Shown here one piece after another: positions 44,171 to 52,280 of a stretch of 64,000 nt of DNA. How positions within the stretch are numbered: the stretch's first letter is position 1; each line of letters starts with the position of its first letter. The DNA is from an uncultured Eubacteriales bacterium (lineage in GTDB: Bacteria > Bacillota > Clostridia > Christensenellales > Aristaeellaceae), in the NCBI GenBank assembly GCA_902764915.1, contig CACWXY010000001.1, positions 62,001-126,000 on the forward strand, given 5' to 3'. The notes beneath the pieces are model-generated. The model had not been told where the DNA came from. It ran no database searches and saw only the letters and a program-made list of their open reading frames with translations. The position numbers and the translations under genes are program-made.

Positions 44171-44653
44171 ATGGCTCGAAAATCCACCCGGGAAAACAAA
44201 ACCGAATATCAGAAAAGCCGTGAAAAGGCGGGACTGTCCCGCGAAGCAGCATCGGAAGCCATTGGCTGGATGTCAGAAGACCGAATTGAACGCATAGAAA
44301 GCGGAAAAGTCGACGCTTCTCCGGGTGATGTTGCAGCAATGGCGCAATGCTACAAAGACCCGTCGCTGTGCAACTATTACTGTGCTGAAGTCTGTGCGAT
44401 TGGAGACGCGCTGGAAACTCCAAAAATAGAAATCAAGGATATTGCTCGAACCACCCTGGAAATGCTGGCCACGCTGAATACTCTGAACCAGAAGAAGGAT
44501 CGTTTAATTGAAATCATGTCAGACGGCATCATAGATGAATCCGAAAAGCGTGATTTTCACAGCATTGAAAACAATCTCAATAAGATGAGCCTGGCCATCG
44601 ATGCACTAAAGCTCTGGCTGGAGCAGACAAGAATCAACGCTTCCCCGAATTGA
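44171..44653 (+). CDS. XRE-type helix-turn-helix protein
   Basis: 160 residues. The N-terminal ~75 residues form a Cro/C1-type DNA-binding domain: REKAGLSREAASEAIGWMSEDRIERIESGKVDASPGDVAAMAQCYKDPSLCNYYC. The rest is helical with a likely coiled coil (IARTTLEMLATLNTLNQKKDRLIEIMSDGIIDESEKRDFHSIENNLNKMSLAIDALKLWLEQ), which may serve for dimerisation. It is a transcription regulator of unknown target. An 88-residue unknown gene follows after 160 bases. Confidence 0.82.
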   Translation: MARKSTRENKTEYQKSREKAGLSREAASEAIGWMSEDRIERIESGKVDASPGDVAAMAQCYKDPSLCNYYCAEVCAIGDALETPKIEIKDIARTTLEMLATLNTLNQKKDRLIEIMSDGIIDESEKRDFHSIENNLNKMSLAIDALKLWLEQTRINASPN

Positions 44654-44781
44654 CCTCTCTGGCAGGTTCTGGAAACAGTGTCCATCACGAACTTTTATCT
44701 TGGGACACACATAGTGCCCCTGTGAACTCTTTCCCAGCACATATTCTGCTAAACCATGACTCTTTTCGCATGAGGAACATG

Positions 44782-44804
44782 CCTATTCGTGAAGAACGAA
44801 TAGG
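44782..44804 (+). promoter_or_regulatory. Inverted repeat covering the ribosome site of the 88-aa gene
   Basis: Perfect 9-base arms CCTATTCGT (44782-44790) and ACGAATAGG (44796-44804) around GAAGA. The right arm includes the AGG of the AGGAG ribosome site, so the folded RNA would hide it. No T run follows, so it is not a normal terminator. Confidence 0.55.
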
Positions 44805-44815
44805 AGATAATCCTT

Positions 44816-45082
44816 ATGATGGATCAGCGCAAATGGGAACTTTGGGACAAGGCATTTAAGAATGATGAACTTTGGAAGCACGGACCAATAATCGAGGATT
44901 ACGACGCTGATCCGTCTCTGTTCGACTGGTTTGAGTGTGATTCACACGGACCGGCGACGGAGATGAAAGATCAGATAAGTAGTCGCGGTTATTGGGTTGG
45001 TCCCGGTGAAAGGGATTCGTTTGGATGGCTTACAGGGTATATCATTGAAAAGGGATCTGGACGAGAGATCGTATTCGGTTAG
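44816..45082 (+). CDS. Small acidic protein of unknown function (88 aa)
   Basis: Rich in Trp, Asp and Glu (MMDQRKWELWDKAFKNDELWKHGPIIEDYDADPSLFDWFECD), ending with GERDSFGWLTGYIIEKGSGREIVFG. It resembles no family I recognise. AGGAG is 9 bases before the ATG, lying in a hairpin. A hairpin-type terminator follows. The strong ribosome site and the terminator make it a likely gene. Confidence 0.6.
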   Translation: MMDQRKWELWDKAFKNDELWKHGPIIEDYDADPSLFDWFECDSHGPATEMKDQISSRGYWVGPGERDSFGWLTGYIIEKGSGREIVFG

Positions 45083-45092
45083 GACTGGAAGC

Positions 45093-45125
45093 GAAAAGAG
45101 TCGAAAACATGGCTCTTTTCTCTTT
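45093..45125 (+). terminator. Possible terminator of the 88-aa gene
   Basis: Arms GAAAAGAG and CTCTTTTC around 12 bases, followed by TCTTT. Confidence 0.55.
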
Positions 45126-45246
45126 AGTTGGCAAATGTTGTCAGCCGTGAAGCCTGATATTTCGGGGCTTGAGACCACTTTTCAAAGCGAAGTTGTTGGC
45201 AGCCGCGATCATGCGGAACACATGAGCTGGCAGAAATTGGCAAAAG

Positions 45247-45279
45247 AAAAACCGAGAACCCGGATATTTCGGGCCTCGG
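45247..45279 (-). terminator. Terminator of tRNA-Thr
   Basis: Minus-strand hairpin CCGAGGCCCGA with TCCGGGTTCTCGG, followed by TTTTTC. Confidence 0.75.
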
Positions 45280-45285
45280 CGTTAA

Positions 45286-45358
<73 letters not shown>

Positions 45359-45628
45359 GTCAGAAGCAACGTATGAGATTATATCACGAAACTCGAAAAA
45401 AGCAAGCAAAAAATGAAAAAAGATGGCGGCGGAGCAGTGGCACCATATATTGTGCTGCAAGTCGCTGTGGAACGTATTCATAGTATGTTTCGTAGTATTT
45501 ATCATATACATGCCAATGTCTGCTGTCAGATTTTTTCTGTCTTTCTGTTATCTAGCCATCTTTCAAAAAAACGTCTCCTGAAGCGCAATCGTCTCTCTGA
45601 TATAGGTCCATTTATTCTGTTTCTTTCA

Positions 45629-45637
45629 TGCTATAAT
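45629..45637 (+). promoter_or_regulatory. Extended -10 promoter of the Mbeg1-like gene
   Basis: TGCTATAAT matches the extended -10 form exactly, with a weak -35 region upstream. It ends only 20 bases before the start codon, so the leader is very short. Confidence 0.6.
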
Positions 45638-45656
45638 CATATCAGGAGGTGTTTGA

Positions 45657-47279
45657 ATGGCTCATCTCATCGATTATGTGGCATGGCGTGGCGATCTGCC
45701 CATGTCCGACTATCCCCTTGTCATCTCCGATATCCTTACGCTTTCCCAGCTCACCTATTGTTCTTTTCCTGCCGACAGATGTCCTGTATCGGTTCATGAC
45801 TGGCTTCTGACACAAGAAGATACGCTGGAAGTAAAAGGTCTCACAGATGAAGCGTCCTCTCTCGCTTTTGCTCACGCATGTGCCTGTTCGAGGCGTTTCG
45901 GGGAGCTTCTGGTAGACTCTTTTCAGGAAGCATTTGATTCTCAATCCGGACTGCAGTTTGCTGCCTGTACTTATGTTCTTCCGGAAGGCACGCGTCTCAT
46001 TGCCTATCGCGGCACAGATCAGACGATCGCGGGATGGAAAGAGGATTTCATGATTTCCTTCACCAAAGTCAGAAGTCAGGAATATGCCCTGACATACCTT
46101 GAGGATGAAATCCGCTGCCATCCGGATACTCCCATTCTCGTTGCAGGTCACTCCAAAGGCGGAAACCTCGCACTGTATGCATGCGCCTATCTATCCGAAG
46201 ATGACAGAAAGCATATACAGCGAGCCTTTCTCCTTGATGGTCCCGGATTCTGTCCGGAAATTCTGGATATCAGTCGCATCCAAAATATCGACAGCATCTG
46301 CACACGTATTATTCCTGGATATTCTATCATCGGACAGCTGTTCTTTCCCCAGATCTCCGACACTCGCATCGTTCAGAGTACACAAAGTACCATTATGCAG
46401 CATGATATGATGTCCTGGTGCATTACTCCTGATGGTCTGGATCTGCTCGATAGTCCCGACCCTGCCAGCACCTATCTGAACGAAGCTCTTGATAGCTGGA
46501 TTCGTTCCGTTTCTCTGGAAGACCGTAAGACGCTGGTCGAACGCCTGTTTGATCCCATGATGGAAGACGGAACAGAAACGCTGGATCAGTTTGCATCCAA
46601 AGGCATTGTGGGCTTTGAGAACGTTGTCTATCATGTCATTGGAATCCGGTCTCCTGTACTCAAAACAGCCATGGGCCTTCCTGAGCATGCTATTTTCGGG
46701 GACATTCCAGAAAAAATCCGTACGAGTGAACCCGCAGTCAGTCTTTGGAAGCGAATTCCTCTCCTGGATGGTCTGATGATATTCACAGGTATCCTATGTC
46801 ATCTTCTTCCGGGACATTTCATGGATCTTCTGACCACACTCGCTATCGTCGTCATTACGTGCGGACAGATTGTTGTCAGTGTCCAGAAGCTGTATACGTC
46901 CCACTGGAACTTTCGTCAGGAACAGCCCGTACTGTCCATCACCATGCTGCTTCTCAGTCTCTCGCTGATTATCTTTGCCAAAGAAAACGCGCTTTTTCTG
47001 CTCTCCAGTGCCATTTTTGGCATCGGATTTCTTCTCAACGCCACCATGCGCTCCGCGGAAATACGGGAGGCTCCCAAAGGCTGGATTCGTCTTGGACATG
47101 TTTTTGAGGCCATCATATCGATACTTCTGGGTGGTTTCATTCTTGTTGCGCCTCAGCACACGACCCTCTGGTACATACACGCCTGCGGTCATTTTTTGAT
47201 CTTTGACGGTCTGTTCCGCCTGCTCAGCCATAAGCGCCGCAGTGCAGAAAAGCAGCGCCGTAAGAAAGCATTTTCCTAA
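45657..47279 (+). CDS. Mbeg1-like lipase domain with C-terminal membrane domain
   Basis: The first ~370 residues match the Mbeg1-like (DUF2974) family of alpha/beta hydrolases, with nucleophile elbow GHSKGG at Ser166 (ILVAGHSKGGNLALYACAYL) and a preceding IAYRGTDQTIAGWKEDFMISF segment. The last ~170 residues hold about six membrane helices, a fusion that most Mbeg1-like proteins lack (they are usually ~400 residues). The catalytic domain should face the cytoplasm, as no signal peptide is present. AGGAGGTG precedes ATG 45657. It may cleave a lipid or acyl substrate at the membrane; the substrate is unknown. Confidence 0.82.
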   Translation: MAHLIDYVAWRGDLPMSDYPLVISDILTLSQLTYCSFPADRCPVSVHDWLLTQEDTLEVKGLTDEASSLAFAHACACSRRFGELLVDSFQEAFDSQSGLQFAACTYVLPEGTRLIAYRGTDQTIAGWKEDFMISFTKVRSQEYALTYLEDEIRCHPDTPILVAGHSKGGNLALYACAYLSEDDRKHIQRAFLLDGPGFCPEILDISRIQNIDSICTRIIPGYSIIGQLFFPQISDTRIVQSTQSTIMQHDMMSWCITPDGLDLLDSPDPASTYLNEALDSWIRSVSLEDRKTLVERLFDPMMEDGTETLDQFASKGIVGFENVVYHVIGIRSPVLKTAMGLPEHAIFGDIPEKIRTSEPAVSLWKRIPLLDGLMIFTGILCHLLPGHFMDLLTTLAIVVITCGQIVVSVQKLYTSHWNFRQEQPVLSITMLLLSLSLIIFAKENALFLLSSAIFGIGFLLNATMRSAEIREAPKGWIRLGHVFEAIISILLGGFILVAPQHTTLWYIHACGHFLIFDGLFRLLSHKRRSAEKQRRKKAFS

Positions 47280-47320
47280 CAGAAACGGCAGAAGGCTTCA
47301 TTCCTTCTGCCGTTTCTGTT
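47279..47320. terminator. Bidirectional terminator
   Basis: 18-base perfect arms AACAGAAACGGCAGAAGG and its complement around CTTCATT, between converging genes. Confidence 0.85.
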
Positions 47321-47334
47321 CGTTGTTTTTCGTT

Positions 47335-48006
47335 TCAGGCATGAAACAGTCTGCCCGGCCAGCGCTTTCTGTTGCCCAGCGTACTCTTCTGACGCGCTTC
47401 CACCACTTCATCCGGTATTTCCAGCTGATAACGCTCAAATGCATTGATGATTGTAGTCTCACCGTACTGCAAGGACCGGGGTATATTCCAGCCATAGGAT
47501 CGGTGAATATGCCCATGAAGAAAAAACAGGGGATGATATTCGTCCAGAAGGTCCTTGAAGCAATCAAAGCCCCGATGCGCGTAGTCTTCCGCATCTCCAT
47601 ATCCGGTAATTGCCGCATGTGTCACAATTACGTCAACCCCGCCAGCTTTCCGGATTTCCCTGCGCATCTTCTGTATGCGCTTTCGCATTTCTTCCTCCGT
47701 ATACTGGTAGGGTTCATCCAGGGAATACTTCTTGCATCCGCCCAATCCCATAAAGCGCAGTCCGCCATACGTAAATACACAGTTATCAATGCACTCACAG
47801 CCCTCTGGCGGCCGTTTCAGGTACCCTTTATCATGGTTTCCTGGAATATACAGAAGCGGTTTTCCGCTCATAGTCACCAGGAACTCCAGATAATCCTTTT
47901 TCAGATCTCCGCAGGATACAATCAAATCTATGCCTTCCAGACGGCTTGGCTGATAATGATCCCACAGGGCAGGGCACTCCATATCGGCAACCAGAAGCAG
48001 TTTCAT
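47335..48006 (-). CDS. Metallophosphoesterase
   Basis: 223 residues with phosphoesterase motifs IVSCGDLKKDY (Asp metal ligand), YIPGNHDKGY, IVTHAAITGYGD and FFLHGHIHRSYG. The N-terminal motif is VADMECPAL instead of the usual D-x-H, so one metal ligand is altered. It resembles YfcE/MJ0936-related and GpsB-type small phosphoesterases in size. It follows the ParB-like/BMP fusion gene by 27 bases and is probably co-transcribed with it. Substrate unknown; a cyclic or nucleoside phosphate would fit the neighbour, which is inference. Confidence 0.83.
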   Translation of the reverse strand: MKLLLVADMECPALWDHYQPSRLEGIDLIVSCGDLKKDYLEFLVTMSGKPLLYIPGNHDKGYLKRPPEGCECIDNCVFTYGGLRFMGLGGCKKYSLDEPYQYTEEEMRKRIQKMRREIRKAGGVDVIVTHAAITGYGDAEDYAHRGFDCFKDLLDEYHPLFFLHGHIHRSYGWNIPRSLQYGETTIINAFERYQLEIPDEVVEARQKSTLGNRKRWPGRLFHA

Positions 48007-48033
48007 GCGTCGTCCTTTCCCGGAGAAGCACGA

Positions 48034-50082
48034 TCAGATGCCTGTCGTCACAGGCTCAACCCGAATATCGTCCGTCTCCTCCGGCTCTGTATCCTCAGGC
48101 ACCTGTCCGGCGTCCTGATTTTCTTTCATCTCTTCATTCGCATCATCCTTGTCCTCCTTCAGTGCAAGAAGTTCCGTTGTCTCCTTCGCCATAGGGAGAA
48201 CATCATTGATGCTCGGTATCCGTCCTTCCACATTGTCCAATAGCCAGTTGATGTTCATGATTTCTTCCGGCATGAACCGTTTCTCACCATCATTGCGTAT
48301 AGCACCATTCTGATCCACCATGGGACACTCAAACGGTTTCAGACTTCCTTCAATAAGCCCCCGCCGCAGAATGGAAGCGAGCTGTCTGACGCCTGTCGGA
48401 ACGCTCTCCGAAAGGATGACATCAATCACTCCGCTATTCATGCCCCACCAGTAGTTAACCGCACTGGCCTTGCTGAAATCAAAGGTTTTCCATGCGCCAT
48501 TCATGATGCCCCGTACGATCTGTTCATACATGCGTCCCCAGTCCCAGAGGTCCGAAGCCAACGGCTGCAGACGTCCATTCAGATCAATACGCGAAGTATT
48601 CCACCCGATGCTGCCTTCCGGTGTATTCTGGCTCATTACAGGATGACCGGAAACAATGGTCACTCCCTGTGCGCGAAGTGCTGCCAGATGATCGCCCTCC
48701 AGGCATGTCCACTCCAGAAGAATCTTCGCCTTCGGGTTGGTCATGCGTGCTCCCAGAGCAAAAGCATTTATAGCCGCTGGCACCCCCAGGATCGGATATC
48801 GTGCGATGTACCCAATAGGCTCATCTCCCGCAAGGGCGCCAGCAATGGCACCTGCGATGAACTTTGCCTCATAGATACGGCTGTAATAGGTACGGACGCC
48901 GGCAAAAGGCAGTGTCAATGCGCATACCAGTACCATCAGTCCTGGATGCATTGCCACGGTTTTCCGGGCATAGGCAATGAGTGTGGGAGCCGTAACAAAG
49001 AGAACCTGCATGCCATCTTTTGTGACGGCTTCTTCAAACACTTCAGAAGCATTGTCCTTCGTAACCACATAGCACTTTACCAGAATCTCATTGCCCATGT
49101 TCTCTTCCAGTGCCTGACGTCCCTCATCATGCCCGCGGGTCCACACACTGTTCTGGGGGGTATCCACATAGATAAAGCCCACCTTCAGCCGAGGCTTGGC
49201 AATCCCGTCAAAGATCTTGGACACAATGCTCTTCTCTGGAATCTCCGGCTCGGTTGATACAGCGGTCGGTTCATTCTCCGCATGGAACCGCAGGTCCGGC
49301 ATGATTGTCTGAATGCGCTTGCGAATATCGCTGCTGGAAAGGTTTTTGATTTCCTCATACGGATACACCTCCAGGCATGACAGAATAATGTCACTGCATC
49401 CGCGATCACCCATGCTCTCCAGCATGCGCTCATCACAGACCTCCCGGAACTTATACTGCATGAACAGGAAATCAGCCCGTTCTTCGTCCGTCCACACATG
49501 ATCCTTTTCAAAGCCGAGCAGTTTCTGCAGCTTTGCATAGCAGCCCACACGACGGAAGATCATATGATAGATCCCCGAGAGTTTATAGAAGTCCATAAAC
49601 TCATAATAGGCCCGGACATTTTCTGCTTCTGACCAGGTCGGTATAATGCGTGTTACATGTGCAAGAACTGTCGGTGCGCCGAATGACTTCAGCACACTCA
49701 CCCGCTTATGACCTTCCTGTACATAAAAACGACCCATATACTCCAAGCAGACAATGGGATCTGTGATTCCTTCCGTGCCCAGATGCGCTGTGCAGAGGTT
49801 CACCCATTTGTCGGCAAATTCCGTGCCCAGTGGAAGAATAGGCATAAAATTCCCGGCAAAGGCAGCTTTTCGCCCGCTGGCCAGTGTGCCCACAATGGAG
49901 TCCGAAGGAATGTCAATAATGCCCATATCCACCCGAGCTGCGGACATCGACTCATTGTAGATATCCTCCAGCACTCTCGGATAGGGACTTACACCTTTCT
50001 GCAAACTGTCATTGTAGTATTTCTGTCCCGCGCGCAGGGCAGTACGATACTGCTCCATAGCTATCATCCGCTGATTACTCAT
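48034..50082 (-). CDS. Cytosolic ParB-like / BMP(PnrA-like) nucleoside-binding fusion
   Basis: 682 residues. The N-terminal part (to about residue 145) has a ParB/sulfiredoxin-like segment (LEYMGRFYVQEGHKRVSVLKSFGAPTVLAHVTRI), with the E-G-H-[KR]-R motif of ParB-like proteins. A helical stretch follows. Residues ~300-570 match basic membrane protein (BMP/PnrA) nucleoside-binding domains: LKVGFIYVDTPQNSVWTRGHDEGRQALEE, RTYYSRIYEAKFIAGAIAGALAGDEPIGYIARYPILGVPAAINAFALGARMTNPKAKI. BMP proteins normally are lipoproteins; here no signal peptide or lipobox exists, so this is cytosolic. The tail is acidic and disordered. ATG 50082 is used; ATG 50067 or 50058 is also possible. Role: possibly a purine-nucleoside sensor. 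This is inference. Confidence 0.78.
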   Translation of the reverse strand: MSNQRMIAMEQYRTALRAGQKYYNDSLQKGVSPYPRVLEDIYNESMSAARVDMGIIDIPSDSIVGTLASGRKAAFAGNFMPILPLGTEFADKWVNLCTAHLGTEGITDPIVCLEYMGRFYVQEGHKRVSVLKSFGAPTVLAHVTRIIPTWSEAENVRAYYEFMDFYKLSGIYHMIFRRVGCYAKLQKLLGFEKDHVWTDEERADFLFMQYKFREVCDERMLESMGDRGCSDIILSCLEVYPYEEIKNLSSSDIRKRIQTIMPDLRFHAENEPTAVSTEPEIPEKSIVSKIFDGIAKPRLKVGFIYVDTPQNSVWTRGHDEGRQALEENMGNEILVKCYVVTKDNASEVFEEAVTKDGMQVLFVTAPTLIAYARKTVAMHPGLMVLVCALTLPFAGVRTYYSRIYEAKFIAGAIAGALAGDEPIGYIARYPILGVPAAINAFALGARMTNPKAKILLEWTCLEGDHLAALRAQGVTIVSGHPVMSQNTPEGSIGWNTSRIDLNGRLQPLASDLWDWGRMYEQIVRGIMNGAWKTFDFSKASAVNYWWGMNSGVIDVILSESVPTGVRQLASILRRGLIEGSLKPFECPMVDQNGAIRNDGEKRFMPEEIMNINWLLDNVEGRIPSINDVLPMAKETTELLALKEDKDDANEEMKENQDAGQVPEDTEPEETDDIRVEPVTTGI

Positions 50083-50185
50083 AATACTCTATTTTTGCCT
50101 CCAGCGCCAGTGTTTTTTTCCGGATTGTATATTTCCCCATCTTTGGCGCTTCACTTTCTTAAATTCTGGCCGAATCCAAGGATCC

Positions 50186-50213
50186 GACATACTAATTGTA
50201 CCGCATATGTCAA
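50186..50213 (-). promoter_or_regulatory. Possible promoter of the ParB-like/BMP operon
   Basis: Minus strand TTGACA, 16 bases, TATGTC, about 105 bases before the gene. Confidence 0.45.
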
Positions 50214-50270
50214 CGCTATCGTTTCGGCGCAGATGTGCCCAATTGCCACAACTCACAGTAATGCTGCACT

Positions 50271-50298
50271 TTCATTACTCGTTAGAGCCTGCTATACT
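50271..50298 (+). promoter_or_regulatory. Predicted promoter of the aminotransferase gene
   Basis: TTCATT, 16 bases, then TATACT preceded by TGC (extended -10 form). About 35 bases before the start. Confidence 0.55.
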
Positions 50299-50333
50299 GT
50301 AGTGCATTCACATGCAGAAAGGACTGGCTGATT

Positions 50334-51467
50334 ATGGATATCAAACCGTTCCAGGTAGAAGAATGGATGAATGCCTATGAGACACAGTGCCGCTACAATA
50401 TTGCGGAAACCTGTGTGGACTCCATATCCCTTGAGGCACTGTTTTCGCTTACCGGCGAGGATCTTCAGGCTTTCTGGAAATCATTTTCCCGTCTTCGTCT
50501 GACATATGGTGACATTGAAGGCTCACCATCTCTTCTGGAAGGTATTGCCTCCCTGTATACGACTATCAAAAGGCAGCATATCATTCCCACGCATGGTGCA
50601 GCTGGTGCAAATCATCATATATTCTACTCCCTTGTGCGGCCCGGAGATCGGGTTGTCACCCTTGTCCCCACCTATCAGCAGCTCTACTCCATTCCGGAAA
50701 GCTACGGAGCCCAGGTCATTACGCTTTCGCTTCATCCGGAAGACGGCTTCCTGCCTGATCTTTCCACATTGCGTTCTCTTGTCACAAAAGGCACTCGTAT
50801 GCTTTGCATCAATAATCCCAATAATCCTTCCGGCGCGCTTATGCCCGAGTCCATGCTGCAGGAGATTGTGGAGATCGCCAGACAGGCAGACTGTTATCTT
50901 CTCTGTGACGAAGTCTATCGCCATCTGAACCAGGAAGACATCTATATCCCATCCATCGCTGACCTCTATGAAAAAGGCATTTCTGTCTCCTCCATGTCCA
51001 AGGTTTTCTTTCTGGCAGGGATTCGTCTGGGATGGATTGCCACCAGAGACCCGGAAGTGCGGAAAAGCTGTCTCAGCCACAGGGACTATAACCTGATCAG
51101 CTGCGGTATGTGGGATGAGCATGTTGGTGCAATCGCACTGAAAGGAAAAGAAAAAGTCCTGGCGCGCAGTCAAAGCCTGATCCGGGAAAACCTTGCGGTT
51201 CTGGATACCTGGATAAAGCATGAGCCCCATCTTTCCTATTGTAAACCTCAGGCCGGAACCACAGCTCTGGTCTTCTATGACTATGACATTCCGTCCGTGG
51301 ACTTCTGCAGACGTCTGGTCACAGACTACGGCGCACTGGTAACCCCCGGCGACTGCTTTGATATTCCCCATAGCTTCCGCATCGGCTACGCCTGTCAGAC
51401 CAATGAACTTCGTCAGGGTCTGTCAGCGCTCTCTGCCATGCTTCGGGACGAAGAACATCGCATGTAA
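50334..51467 (+). CDS. PLP-dependent aminotransferase, class I/II
   Basis: 377 residues with fold-type I aminotransferase features: substrate/PLP loop GAAGANHHIFYSLVRPGD, the NNPNNPSGALMPESM Asn that contacts PLP, DEVYRHL with the Asp, and SSMSKVFFLAGIRLGWIA with the Schiff-base Lys, followed by Arg. The C-terminal Arg that binds the substrate carboxylate is in SFRIGYACQ. It is closest to aspartate/capreomycidine-synthase-like aminotransferases (the CNGDxF type: VTPGDCFDIPHSFRIG), but substrate cannot be assigned. Single gene. Confidence 0.88.
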   Translation: MDIKPFQVEEWMNAYETQCRYNIAETCVDSISLEALFSLTGEDLQAFWKSFSRLRLTYGDIEGSPSLLEGIASLYTTIKRQHIIPTHGAAGANHHIFYSLVRPGDRVVTLVPTYQQLYSIPESYGAQVITLSLHPEDGFLPDLSTLRSLVTKGTRMLCINNPNNPSGALMPESMLQEIVEIARQADCYLLCDEVYRHLNQEDIYIPSIADLYEKGISVSSMSKVFFLAGIRLGWIATRDPEVRKSCLSHRDYNLISCGMWDEHVGAIALKGKEKVLARSQSLIRENLAVLDTWIKHEPHLSYCKPQAGTTALVFYDYDIPSVDFCRRLVTDYGALVTPGDCFDIPHSFRIGYACQTNELRQGLSALSAMLRDEEHRM

Positions 51468-51474
51468 AGAAAAG

Positions 51475-51502
51475 CGCAGAAAAATGCCTTCTGCGGTTTT
51501 TT
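51475..51502 (+). terminator. Terminator of the aminotransferase gene
   Basis: Arms CGCAGAA and TTCTGCG around AAATGCC-type loop, followed by GTTTTTT. It overlaps the stop of the convergent sirtuin gene. Confidence 0.7.
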
Positions 51503-52280
51503 ATGGCCGGTATCTGTGCACGCGCAGTGCATTCCGGTTGCGCAGCTCTTCCGAAACCGGCGGTATGTTCATGCCTTCCAGTACGCTTTCCACACTGTCA
51601 CGTATCACAAGCGTTGCGTCTTCTTCTGCCGGGATAGGTGTACGGTTGATCACAACCTTATGCCTGCCACGGAAATTAGAGAGAAGCGACGCAGCTGGCT
51701 CCACAAGCAGACTTGTACCTGCAATGATCAGCAGATCCGCATTCCCTATTTCCCGACTGGCACCCATCACCACAAACCTGTCCGGGGACTCACCATAGAG
51801 GACAACGGACGGTTTAACAATCCCGCCGCATACAGGGCATCGCGGAATCCCGGAGGATTTCACCATAAAAAGAAGCGAATAGTTCTCACCGCAATCCATA
51901 CATCGGTTCTCATGTACGCTTCCATGAAGCTCATATACGCAATGATTGCCAGCCTTTCGGTGAAGCCCATCTATATTCTGTGTGACAATGCCGCGTAGTC
52001 GTCCTGCCCTTTCCATGGCAAACAGTGCCTTATGTGCCGCATTGGGTTCCGCATCCGGAAACAGCATGTATTCCTTGTAGAAAGCAAAGAAAATGTCCGG
52101 ATGCAGATAAAAGAAGGATTTTGAAAGAATCATTTCAGGCGTAAGCCCCTGATATCTTGCAGCATAGAGTCCTTTGGCACTTCGAAAGTCAGGAATGCCA
52201 CTTCCTGTTGACACCCCCGCGCCGCCAAAGAATACAATCCTTTCACTCACACCGATGAGCTTTTGAAGTGTCTCATGCAT
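51501..52280 (-). CDS. Sir2 family NAD-dependent protein deacylase
   Basis: 259 residues with Sir2 motifs: NAD-binding GGAGVSTGSGIPDFRS, TQNIDGLH, catalytic His in YELHGS, zinc ribbon CMDC and CPVCGGIVKPSVVLYGE, and GTSLLVEPAASL. It removes acetyl or other acyl groups from protein lysines using NAD. The ATG at 52280 overlaps the end of the HD gene by 8 bases, and GGGGGAAG precedes it; the earlier frame to 52349 lies inside the HD gene. Local role unknown; it may control metabolic enzymes. Confidence 0.92.
   Translation of the reverse strand: MHETLQKLIGVSERIVFFGGAGVSTGSGIPDFRSAKGLYAARYQGLTPEMILSKSFFYLHPDIFFAFYKEYMLFPDAEPNAAHKALFAMERAGRLRGIVTQNIDGLHRKAGNHCVYELHGSVHENRCMDCGENYSLLFMVKSSGIPRCPVCGGIVKPSVVLYGESPDRFVVMGASREIGNADLLIIAGTSLLVEPAASLLSNFRGRHKVVINRTPIPAEEDATLVIRDSVESVLEGMNIPPVSEELRNRNALRVHRYRP

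Noticed and set aside
47203-48243. 346-codon plus-strand open frame opposite the second metallophosphoesterase
   Set aside because: It crosses a strong bidirectional terminator and overlaps two supported genes.
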